Source: Arthrobacter sp. GMC3 (lineage in GTDB: Bacteria; Actinomycetota; Actinomycetes; Actinomycetales; Micrococcaceae). Taken from it: a DNA stretch of 64,000 bases. The stretch covers positions 19,963-83,962 of the forward strand of contig NZ_PJIO01000004.1 in the NCBI RefSeq assembly GCF_002929305.1. The letters run 5' to 3'. Below are positions 1 through 7,875 of the stretch, one piece after another; the first letter of the stretch is position 1, and every line of letters starts with the position of its first letter. Below the pieces are notes generated by a model that was given only the letters and a program-made list of their open reading frames with translations, ran no database searches and had not been told where the DNA came from. A program made the translations under genes and the position numbers.

Positions 1-614
1 TTCCGGGTGCTGTGGCGGATGAGTCGTTGAATAATGTTCAGGGTTCTGCTGTGAAGGTTCCGGTGTTGGGTAATGACAAGGGTGACCTTGATCCGACGAC
101 GGTGAAGGTTCTTGATGCTGATGGCAAGCCGGTGACTAAACTCGTTGTGCCTGGTCAGGGTTCTTGGACTATTGATTCTGTTACGGGTTCTGTGACGTTC
201 ACGCCCGAGGCTGGTTTCTCTGGCAATCCGACGCCGGTGACGTATCAGGTTAGTGATGTGCGTGGAAACGCGACTGAAGCAACTGTGACCGTTACTTATG
301 TTCCGGGTGCTGTGGCGGATGAGTCGTTGAATAATGTTCAGGGTTCTGCTGTGAAGGTTCCGGTGTTGGGTAATGACAAGGGTGACCTTGATCCGACGAC
401 GGTGAAGGTTCTTGATGCTGATGGCAAGCCGGTGACTAAACTCGTTGTGCCTGGTCAGGGTTCTTGGACTATTGATTCTGTTACGGGTTCTGTGACGTTC
501 ACGCCCGAGGCTGGTTTCTCTGGCAATCCGACGCCGGTGACGTATCAGGTTAGTGATGTGCGTGGAAACGCGACTGAAGCAACTGTGACCGTTACTTATG
601 TTCCGGGTGCTGTG
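1..614 (+). repeat. 300-bp perfect tandem repeat (two full copies plus 14 bp)
   Basis: Bases 1-300 and 301-600 read identically, and 601-614 begin a third copy. The unit is exactly 100 codons, so copy-number change keeps the frame. The array continues beyond the left edge, so the total copy number cannot be read here. Confidence 0.95.
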
Positions 615-797
615 AATCCATCGACCCCGGCACCCTCTCCCGGAGCTGTGAAGCCGGCCACGCCTGCCCCGGGAGCCAACAACGGTCCCCTTGCTTCCAC
701 GGGCGTTCAAGCTTTCGGCATTGGAGTTACCGGTCTTGCGATAGCGCTAATGGGTGGAGCCTTGCTGGTCATCCGTCGCCGTCGAACACAGAGCTAA
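1..797 (+). CDS. C-terminal part of a cell-wall-anchored surface protein with CshA-type repeats (5' end outside window)
   Basis: The reading frame is open from the left edge, so this is only the C-terminus. It holds two 100-residue repeats, identical at DNA level, each with the 'GSWTIDSVTGSVTFTPEAGF' core typical of CshA-type fibril repeats, and the start of a third. A Pro/Ala/Ser-rich wall-spanning stretch follows. The end is a sorting signal: PLASTG (LAXTG form, the motif used by class E sortases of high-GC Gram-positives), a hydrophobic helix (AFGIGVTGLAIALMGGALLV) and the basic tail RRRRTQS. The protein should be exported and covalently attached to peptidoglycan, probably as an adhesin or fibril. 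The repeats use many T-ending codons, unlike the C-ending codons of most genes here. The function beyond anchoring is unknown. Confidence 0.85.
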   Translation, partial: PGAVADESLNNVQGSAVKVPVLGNDKGDLDPTTVKVLDADGKPVTKLVVPGQGSWTIDSVTGSVTFTPEAGFSGNPTPVTYQVSDVRGNATEATVTVTYVPGAVADESLNNVQGSAVKVPVLGNDKGDLDPTTVKVLDADGKPVTKLVVPGQGSWTIDSVTGSVTFTPEAGFSGNPTPVTYQVSDVRGNATEATVTVTYVPGAVNPSTPAPSPGAVKPATPAPGANNGPLASTGVQAFGIGVTGLAIALMGGALLVIRRRRTQS

Positions 798-857
798 AGA
801 AATAGCAGACCGCCGATCACAAGCGACCGGCGGGCTCAGGGACTAGTTGTGGTGTCC

Positions 858-900
858 AAAACGGAGTGGTCAACTTTCTCAAAGGTTGGCCACTCCGTTT
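858..900 (+). terminator. Hairpin terminator after the surface protein gene
   Basis: An inverted repeat has arms AAACGGAGTGG (left) and CCACTCCGTTT (right), extended inward by CAAC/GTTG pairing, with a short loop. It lies about 60 bp after the stop codon. The right arm ends in TTT and there is no long T-run. It is symmetric and could work from either side. Confidence 0.65.
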
Positions 901-2123
901 ATTGGCAGCTCTCTGCAGGGCGAGCCACCTGGCAGTCTCCTGTTTGTACCGTCACTTTTCGCTCTCATCACGATTTCGATGTACTTCTTCCCTGAAGCTG
1001 ATTCCCGCGAAGAAGTCGAGGCGAAAAAGGGATCACAAGCTGAAATTGGCAAGCTGCGATGTCGAGCGCGGTAAAAGTGACAGACATGCTTTCCCATCGG
1101 GAAAGCTCATTGTGGCCATCTATATGCTTTAGGTCAAAATTCATGCGCCTCGTCTGAGAGTTCCAATCCAAGGGGATGGCTGCTGCGAATCATCCATTGC
1201 TGATTAATCTTGTCTCGGTCGGCCAGTCCGGGGCAGTTTTTCGGGGGCCCAATTTCCATATCCCAGCGGCACCTCTGACAGGGGTTGTCTTGGACGAATT
1301 TGTGTCCGTATCCGTGTCCGTGTGCGTGTGCGTGTGCAGATAGCTGGAGCGGCAAGCCAGTAGCTTCATTTACCTAACAGTGACTGAGTGGCAACGGATG
1401 ACGAGCGATACCGGTGATACCAAGCAGCAGCGAGCTCTTTGAGCAAGCGACGTCATGATTTCCAGTTTTTCTACCCCCGTCGGTGAATGCTGGCTGTGCA
1501 CGGAGCGCGGATGGCAAACGCACCGAGACAGCTAACTCCACAGCTTGCACCTGCCGGTGATGAATCCGTCGAATGAACCGCACCAATTGAACCGCCACAT
1601 GACATAGAAAGGACGATCGTCGAATGTCGTTTATGTACCACCGGTCCATTCAGGAGGCCAGCTGCCCCTTGGGGAGATTCTCCGCATCATCTGAAGATCC
1701 CACAGTTCCTGGGATTGACCTGGTCTGCACAGTGGATTGATCCGCGGCTGGAGTCGGCGAAACGCTGACTTTCGCAGCATGGATCCTCAACTCCAGAAAT
1801 GAGAGATTGAGCGATGTCTGTCTCTTTCTCAGATCGCTGACGAATTCGCAGCTAGTTCCTTTGCGGTACACCACACAGCCAACATCCGCAGAGATTACTC
1901 AAAGAGTCATCGAACCTTACAGGTGCCTGACAGCGTCATTCACTTACGTTGTTGACCGCGAAGACGTCGCTCAAGCAGGACTGCTCATTAGTTCCCTGCA
2001 GGCAAGCCTTATCTCTCCCAGTCACGGTATTCTCCACGGCGAATGTGATGCCATAGTCGGGATGAAATAAGCCACTGAGGGTGCCAGAGAGACGGGCGTT
2101 GCGCGGCCCGCAGGTTGCTTCAC
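901..2123. other. Gene-poor region, no supportable gene
   Basis: The open frames in this stretch are short, overlap on both strands and show no protein motif I recognise. A GTGTCCGT/GTGTGCGT low-complexity stretch lies at about 1308-1338. Together with the IS relics that follow, the stretch looks like decayed accessory DNA. Confidence 0.6.
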
Positions 2124-2172
2124 GGGACTGCCCCGGCTTTGCTTGAGAGTCAATGCAACCCGGGGCAGTCCC
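2124..2172. repeat. 49-bp palindrome made of two IS3-type end sequences facing each other
   Basis: The left arm starts GGGACTGCCCCGG and the right arm is its near-perfect reverse complement, with only a few bases between arms. Each arm matches the terminal repeats of the IS3 element at 12875-14131 (shared GGRCTGCCCCGG core and TTGA end). It looks like two abutting IS ends or a minimal non-coding derivative. Confidence 0.6.
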
Positions 2173-2402
2173 TCGAGAGTAAAATGAGAAGCGCAGCATT
2201 GATGGCTGATGTGGCTGATGTGGCTGCACTTGAGGTTGTGTAGCAGTCGGGCCAGAGTTCCCACCACGTCATACAAAACCCATACTTTTGAACACAGAAC
2301 AGCCACTATTTAGTATCTTGCATTGTCGCAATCGCGCCATGCAGAAACAAGGCAAAACAGCCTATTGGCAGCTTTGTGCTGACCGCTGAATCGCAAGCGG
2401 GG

Positions 2403-2590
2403 CTAATGAACGTTGATAACTAATGAGGGGTTTTGAGTACTCAACGTGCTCTGATCTGCGTCGATAGTATTCGTTGGCATTTACATGAGGTTGAAATACC
2501 CGCACTTGAGCGCCGGCTGTTTCGGTTCGAATTTCCGAGGGGCTATGTCGGTTGGAATTCTTCCACAGTGATGCACGCTGGTCCTAGCGT
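2403..2590 (+). repeat. Diverged repeat, copy A (with TTGAGTACTCAA palindrome)
   Basis: It contains the 12-bp palindrome TTGAGTACTCAA at 2433-2444. It aligns with 29171-29320 through shared blocks (GATAAC, TTTTGAGTACTCA, GATAGT, TCGTTGG, ACAT, GGTTGAA). Both copies sit next to IS3-type remnants. No known element is recognised. A weak short frame is shared by the copies (STQ...RW..H.VE.PA) but is not convincing as a gene. Confidence 0.5.
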
Positions 2591-2819
2591 TTGGTCCGGA
2601 ACCTACGACCTTCGCCATCCAGCACCGGGAGTTCGGTGTCATTGGTTCCCGTGGGGTCTGCTTGGATTGGGGAGGGTGCCCGGGGTTCCCTGGTGACCCT
2701 TCCTCGACCTGAAGACCGTGCTGCGATTCCTCTCGGTTGTTGGCGGCCATGAAAAATTGCCCAAAGGCGGCCTCGCAACCCTTTGTTCAAGGGTTCATCG
2801 CAATTCCTCCGGGATTGGG

Positions 2820-3340
2820 GTGCTCGGTGATGTCCGTCAGCCATAGCTCGTTCGGCGCTGCGGCGGTAAAATCTCGCTCGACCAGGTCGTGGTGGCCGGG
2901 CGGCCCGGGCCTGCGGTTCAGGCCACGCTTCTTGGAGAACACGGACCAGGTGCCGTGGTCCTGGCACAAGCGCTGGACCCTGTTCTCGCCCGCCATGATA
3001 CCTTTCTCCGGGAGCTCGTCCGCGATGAAACGGTATCCGAAGGCAAGGTCGTCGGCATGGACGCCCAGTGCGGCGTTGACTAGGTGCGCATCCTCCCAGT
3101 CCCGGTCCGTCACCGAGCTGGCCCGCCACCGGTAATAGCCTTGCTTGCTGAAGCCCAACACCCTGCAGGTCACCGCCACAGGGACCCCCATGACGGCAAG
3201 ATCCGTGACCAGCGGGTTCATCATTTTGGGTTGGTGTCCCGGGCTAGATGGGCAGCAGCCCGGCGCAGGATCTCATTCTCCTGTTCCAACAGGCGGTTGC
3301 GCTTCTTCAGCTCCCGCACCTCGGCCGATTCGGAGGTCAT
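2820..3340 (-). pseudogene. Truncated IS3-family transposase (end of orfA plus N-terminal part of orfB)
   Basis: The orfB part runs from ATG 3224 and reads the IS3 pattern (VTCRVLGFSKQGYYRW, HLVNAALGVHADDLAFGYRF, ELWLTDITEH). Homology stops abruptly just after the first catalytic Asp region, at about 2820, so the DDE core is lost. The orfA part (3221-3340) keeps the coiled-coil end (RNRLLEQENEILRRAAAHLA) and overlaps orfB by ATGA. The N-terminal half of orfA is not readable. The sequence beyond 2820 is unrelated, which marks a deletion or insertion junction. It is not expected to be functional. Confidence 0.75.
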
Positions 3341-3458
3341 AGGCCTAGATACGGCATCCTTGCCTCGACGATGGCATTCATCGGTCAAAAGCTTAGCAAC
3401 GGATATTCCCCTTATTCACAAGCTTGATTCAACCAGTACCGCGGGACTGATGGTTTCC

Positions 3459-4199
3459 TCAGCTGGCGGTGACTTCCTCGCCTGATTGAACTGGCAGGGC
3501 CAAGGCTGCCGCAGTATCCTGCCGGTAGCGACGGTGCCCAACCAGTACCACGGCCGCGGTGAGTACCGCCGAGACGGCCAAGCCCAGCCACAACGCGATA
3601 TTCAGGGTGGCGGCTCCAACCACGGCGCCCAAGAGAATCAGCACGATTGAAAGAGCCCGGCGCTGCCAGTACTTGCCGTTTCCGCCGGCAAGCCGTGATT
3701 CTGAGGCCAAGGCCGTAATGGTGGATGTGACCACCACGGTGGTCACATCTGTGACCTTCAACCGCCGGGCCGCGGCGGCCTGGACGCCCATGACGGCGGC
3801 CATCCCCGAGGTGGCCACGCTGCCGGCGAGCTCGGAAACCTCCCCGGGGGACAAAGCGATGAACAGGGCCAGGGCGGCCAGGCCCACCGCCACGGCCGCA
3901 AAGGCGCCGCTGGTGCGGCGCGACCAACCCGCCGGTGCGTGCCGCAAGGCGCGCCCAGCCAGCGCAGCCCCGGCCATGAAGAACAGCAGCGCCAGTACCG
4001 GGCGCAAGATTGGCAGGTTCGCGCCGCCTGCCAGAGCCATGCCCAAAACAACTACGTTGCCTGTCATGTTTCCGGTAAACACCCGGTCAAGGCCAAGGTA
4101 GCCGACCGCATCCACCACGCCGGTGGAAAATGTCAGCGCGAGCATCAGTATTAGGTGGAGTCGATCCGTGGTGTGGGAACTGCGTCGGCTCATAAACAA
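3459..4199 (-). CDS. DUF1275 (YoaK-like) integral membrane protein
   Basis: A 246-residue protein with about six hydrophobic segments and the DUF1275 hallmarks near the N-terminus (STGVVDAVGYLGLDRVFTGNMTGN) and mid-protein (GMAAVMGVQAAAARRLKVTDVTTVVVTSTI). The family is widespread in bacteria and has no firm biochemical role; some members are called YoaK. It is divergently transcribed from the peptide importer operon and shares a roughly 110-bp AT-rich promoter region with it. Nothing in the sequence indicates a substrate. Confidence 0.8.
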   Translation of the reverse strand: MFMSRRSSHTTDRLHLILMLALTFSTGVVDAVGYLGLDRVFTGNMTGNVVVLGMALAGGANLPILRPVLALLFFMAGAALAGRALRHAPAGWSRRTSGAFAAVAVGLAALALFIALSPGEVSELAGSVATSGMAAVMGVQAAAARRLKVTDVTTVVVTSTITALASESRLAGGNGKYWQRRALSIVLILLGAVVGAATLNIALWLGLAVSAVLTAAVVLVGHRRYRQDTAAALALPVQSGEEVTAS

Positions 4200-4307
4200 T
4201 TTCCTTGGTCATCTATTGAAATCAAAGTATTCGAAGTATAGGCTACAACAAGATTTGTATACAATCATCATTCGTTCCATGCAATTGAGACCGATCATTG
4301 GACATTT

Positions 4308-6017
4308 ATGCCTCTCATATTCCGCCCCCGGCGATGGCAATTAGGGATTGCCGCCTCCGGAACTTGGCCACGCAGGGCAGCCGGACTGACAGTAGGACTT
4401 GCCTGCGCCGTCGTTCTGACTGTTGGCACAACAGCGTGCGTTCCCATTCAGCCGTTGCAGAGCGCACCGCCGCGCACCGACGTGCTCAGCGCGCCCATCG
4501 GCGATCAGAAGATCGTTGAAGGCGGGAACCTGGTCATGGCCCTGTCGGCCGAACCTGACCGCCTGGACCCCACCACATCCTCGTCGCTGTACACCCGCTA
4601 CGTCATGCAGACCATGTGCCAGAAGCTGTACGACATTGACGCCGACGGCGAACTGGTCCCGCAATTGGCTACGGCGATGCCCGTGATTTCCCCTGACGGT
4701 TTGACCGTGACAATCCCAGTGCGAGCCGATGCCAGCTTTGCCGATGGCACGCCGTTCAACGCCGACGCCGTCCGCCAGACCATTGAGCGCGGCCTGACCA
4801 TGAAGGGTTCCGGGCGCAAAAGCGAGCTGGGGCCCATCAAGACCGTGGCTGCGGTTGATGCAACCCACGTGGAAATCACCTACAAGAAACCCTTTGCCCC
4901 GTTGACCGCCGCGCTGGCCGACAGGGCCGGGATGATTCTTTCGCCCACAGCCCTTGCGAACGAAAAGGTTGCCTTTAGCGACCATCCGGTGTGCGTGGGT
5001 CCGTTCAAGTTCGTCAAGCGGGTGCCGCAGACCTCCATCACGGTCGAGCGGGATCCGTTGTACTACGACGCCAAGAACGTCCACTTGGACTCCATCACCT
5101 ACCGCATCATGACGGACTCCAACATCCGGGCCGCCAACCTGCGTTCCGGGGATGTCCAGGTGGCCGACTCGATTTCGCCGCAGGACGTTGATGCCCTCGC
5201 CCAACAGCGCAACGTCGGAGTATTGCAGGTGGGGTCACTGGGCTACCAGGGCCTGACCATCAACATTGGCAATACCGACGGTGTGGGCAAGCCCTATGGC
5301 ACGATCGACACGCCACTGGCCCAAAACCCCTTGGTCCGTCAGGCCCTGTCCATGGCCATCGACCGCAAGGCCCTCGTCAACACGGTTTTCAACAACTGGT
5401 ATGACGCCGCCTGCTCTCCCATCCCGCCGTCGAGCCCGTTTTCCACTCCCGCTGGTGAGGCTTGCCCGGAGTACAACCCGGCCAAGGCTAAGGAACTCTT
5501 GAAGGAGGCCGGAGCCCCCATTCCCTACCCGGTGAAAATGCTGGTCAGCAACACCCCCGACAGCCTGCGCTTCACCCAGGCCCTGCAGGCGGCCATCGTC
5601 GACGGCGGCTTTGCCCTGACCATCCAGCCGGTGGAGTACTCCACCCTGTTGGATGTGCAGAACCGCGGCGCCTTTGAACTGCTCCAGCTGGGGTGGTCCG
5701 GCCGGGCCGATCCGCACGGGAACATGTACAACTTTCTCTCCACCGGTGGAGGGAACAACGTGGCCGGTTACAGCAGCCCCGACATGGACAAGCTCCTTTC
5801 GGCCGCGTCTCAAAGCAATGACACGGCTGAACGCGCGGCACTTTATGGCCAGGCCGTCACACTGGTCCAGCAGGACAACCCCATCATCTACCTCTACCGC
5901 ACCCGCAGCCTCACCGCTTACAGCACCTCGGTGGCCGGCATTTCAACCTACTCCGACGGCGTGGTCCACCTGAGCAATGCCGCCTTTGTTCAAGCCCAGA
6001 AAGGACAAGGAAAGTGA
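4308..6017 (+). CDS. Peptide-type ABC transporter substrate-binding lipoprotein (SBP_bac_5 family)
   Basis: 569 residues, the usual size for DppA/OppA/GsiB-type proteins. The N-terminus has a basic region, a hydrophobic stretch and a cysteine at TVGTTAC, a plausible though imperfect lipobox. The family core is visible (GGNLVMALSAEPDRLDPTTSSS, then DSNIRAANLRSGDVQVADSI and VRQALSMAIDRKALVNTVF). It is the first gene of an operon with two permeases, a hydrolase, a fused ATPase and a regulator. It should capture oligopeptides or gamma-glutamyl compounds outside the membrane. The ribosome-binding site at this ATG is weak. The exact ligand is inferred only from the neighbouring gamma-glutamyltransferase-like gene. 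Confidence 0.88.
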   Translation: MPLIFRPRRWQLGIAASGTWPRRAAGLTVGLACAVVLTVGTTACVPIQPLQSAPPRTDVLSAPIGDQKIVEGGNLVMALSAEPDRLDPTTSSSLYTRYVMQTMCQKLYDIDADGELVPQLATAMPVISPDGLTVTIPVRADASFADGTPFNADAVRQTIERGLTMKGSGRKSELGPIKTVAAVDATHVEITYKKPFAPLTAALADRAGMILSPTALANEKVAFSDHPVCVGPFKFVKRVPQTSITVERDPLYYDAKNVHLDSITYRIMTDSNIRAANLRSGDVQVADSISPQDVDALAQQRNVGVLQVGSLGYQGLTINIGNTDGVGKPYGTIDTPLAQNPLVRQALSMAIDRKALVNTVFNNWYDAACSPIPPSSPFSTPAGEACPEYNPAKAKELLKEAGAPIPYPVKMLVSNTPDSLRFTQALQAAIVDGGFALTIQPVEYSTLLDVQNRGAFELLQLGWSGRADPHGNMYNFLSTGGGNNVAGYSSPDMDKLLSAASQSNDTAERAALYGQAVTLVQQDNPIIYLYRTRSLTAYSTSVAGISTYSDGVVHLSNAAFVQAQKGQGK

Positions 6018-6967
6018 TTCGCTACGTCGCCACAAAACTCTGGCAATCCGCCCTCACCCTCGCCTTGGCCACCGTGGTGGTGTTCATTGGTGTGCGCATG
6101 CTTCCCGGGGACCCCGCACTGGCCATGGCCGGTGAAGACGCCAGCCCCGCCCAACTCGAGGCCATGCGCGAACAACTCGGCCTCAATGCCTCCATGCCCG
6201 TGCAGTTCCTGACATTTCTGGGAAACCTGCTGCGCGGGGATCTGGGCACCTCAACCCGCACGGGCACTCCCGTGGCTGAGCTGATAGCCACCACCTTGCC
6301 CGTCACACTGTGGCTTTCCGCCTACGCCATTGTGGTGGCCGTGGTGGTGGGCATCCTCTTCGGCGTCATCGCCGAACGGTTCAGGGGCCGATGGCCCGAA
6401 TGGTTCACCAACGGCTTCGCCCTCATTGGATTGTCGGTGCCCAACTTTTGGCTCGGCATCCTGGCCATCCTGTACCTGGCCGTCACCCTGGGCTGGTTCC
6501 CGGCCTCCGGCTACGTTGACGTACTTTCCGATCCCCTGCGCGGACTGTATTACCTCACCTTGCCCGCCGTCATTCTGGGTACCTCCCTGGCTGCGGTGAT
6601 CATGCGGCAAACCAGGGCATCGATGATTGAAACTATGAGCACCGACTATGTGCGTACCGCTAAAGCCAAGGGCCTCAGCGGCGGGCGGGTGCTCATGCGC
6701 TACGGTCTGCGAAACTCATTGATCGTGGTGGTGACCATTGTGGGCCTGCAACTGGGCGGGCTGATTTCCGGTGCCGTCGTGACCGAACGAATCTTTGCCC
6801 TGCCAGGATTTGGCAAGCTCACCCTTGATGCGGTGTTCACCCGCGACTACCCCGTGATTGAGGCTGTCGTTCTGGTCATCACGCTCAGTTACATTGTCAT
6901 TAACCTGAGTGTGGACATCCTCTACTCGGTCATCAACCCGCGTATACGAATCGGAGGAAGCAACTGA
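6014..6967 (+). CDS. Peptide-type ABC transporter permease, DppB/GsiC-like
   Basis: 317 residues starting at a GTG that overlaps the stop of the binding-protein gene (GTGA), so the two are translationally coupled. The N-terminus has the family pattern VVVFIGVRMLPGDPALAMAG. About six membrane helices follow, and the EAA cytoplasmic loop reads TDYVRTAKAKGLSGGRVLMRYGLRNSL. The C-terminal region (LSYIVINLSVDILYSVINPRIR) is typical of DppB. It forms the membrane channel with the next gene product. Confidence 0.9.
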   Translation: MIRYVATKLWQSALTLALATVVVFIGVRMLPGDPALAMAGEDASPAQLEAMREQLGLNASMPVQFLTFLGNLLRGDLGTSTRTGTPVAELIATTLPVTLWLSAYAIVVAVVVGILFGVIAERFRGRWPEWFTNGFALIGLSVPNFWLGILAILYLAVTLGWFPASGYVDVLSDPLRGLYYLTLPAVILGTSLAAVIMRQTRASMIETMSTDYVRTAKAKGLSGGRVLMRYGLRNSLIVVVTIVGLQLGGLISGAVVTERIFALPGFGKLTLDAVFTRDYPVIEAVVLVITLSYIVINLSVDILYSVINPRIRIGGSN

Positions 6968-7872
6968 TGGCAACCACTGAACTTCGCCCCCGCACCGAGG
7001 TGGACGCCGACAAAGGTGCCGGGCTGGGGTCCGGCCGCGGCCGGCTCTGGCGGTCCCTGCGCGGCAACAAGTTGGGTATGACCGGCGGTGTGCTGCTGGC
7101 CATCGTGGTCCTCCTGGCAGTTTTCGCACCCTTGATTGCACCCTACGGGCCGGCCGAGGTGCACTTTGCCACGCCGTTCCAAAAACCCGGGACCGTTGGC
7201 TTCCTGCTGGGCACCGACGACCTCGGCCGGGACATCTTCTCCCGCATGCTCTTTGGGATGCGCGCCTCCCTGGAGGTTGGCGCCCTGTGTGTGCTGCTTT
7301 CCGTGGTGGTGGGCGCACCGCTCGGCTTGCTGGCGGGCTACTGGAAGTGGCTCGATGCGATCATCTCCCGACTGACCGACGTCACCTTGGCCTTCCCGTT
7401 CCTGATCATCGCCGTCGGACTGGCCGCCATCAGCGGCCCCAGCCTGCAAAATGCCGCGATCGCACTCGGCATTGCACACATCCCCACCATGATCCGCGTG
7501 GTTCGCGGTGAAACCCTGCGCATCAAGGAAAGCGACTTTGTCCTGGGCGCCAAAACCATGGACGCCTCAGGACTGCGCATTGTCTTCACCCACGTGCTGC
7601 CCAACGCCGCCAGTGCCATCATTGTCCAGGCCACGGTGATCATGCCGGTGGCAGTCATTGGCGAGGCGTTGCTTTCCTTCCTGGGATTGGGCATCCAACC
7701 GCCCACACCCAGCCTTGGCATCATGCTCTCCGACGCCCAGCAGTACATGTTCCGTTCTCCCACGGCGGCGATCATTCCCGGATTGGGCATCGCCGCGATC
7801 TGCCTGGCCTTCAACCTCTTTGGGGACGCCCTGCGCGACGCCTTTGACCCCACAGCCTCGAGCCGAAAGTAA
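6967..7872 (+). CDS. Peptide-type ABC transporter permease, DppC/GsiD-like
   Basis: 301 residues, overlapping the previous stop by one base (TGATG). The family features are the N-terminal OppC-type helix (KLGMTGGVLLAIVVLLAVFAPLIAPYGP), the motif LLGTDDLGRDIFSRMLFGMRASL and the EAA loop ESDFVLGAKTMDASGLRIVFTHVLPN. It is the second half of the permease pair. The gene ends four bases before the GTG of the hydrolase gene. Confidence 0.9.
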   Translation: MATTELRPRTEVDADKGAGLGSGRGRLWRSLRGNKLGMTGGVLLAIVVLLAVFAPLIAPYGPAEVHFATPFQKPGTVGFLLGTDDLGRDIFSRMLFGMRASLEVGALCVLLSVVVGAPLGLLAGYWKWLDAIISRLTDVTLAFPFLIIAVGLAAISGPSLQNAAIALGIAHIPTMIRVVRGETLRIKESDFVLGAKTMDASGLRIVFTHVLPNAASAIIVQATVIMPVAVIGEALLSFLGLGIQPPTPSLGIMLSDAQQYMFRSPTAAIIPGLGIAAICLAFNLFGDALRDAFDPTASSRK

Positions 7873-7875
7873 CCC

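Noticed and set aside
1308..1338. GTGTCCGT/GTGTGCGT stretch considered as a CRISPR or iteron array
   Set aside because: Simple low-complexity repeat without spacers or defined iteron units.
1374..1649. Open frame on the minus strand in the gene-poor region
   Set aside because: No domain, no ribosome site, mixed codon use, and overlapping frames on other strands.
4341..5204. 287-codon minus-strand frame antisense to the peptide-binding protein
   Set aside because: A shadow frame typical of high-GC coding DNA; the plus-strand gene has clear family motifs.
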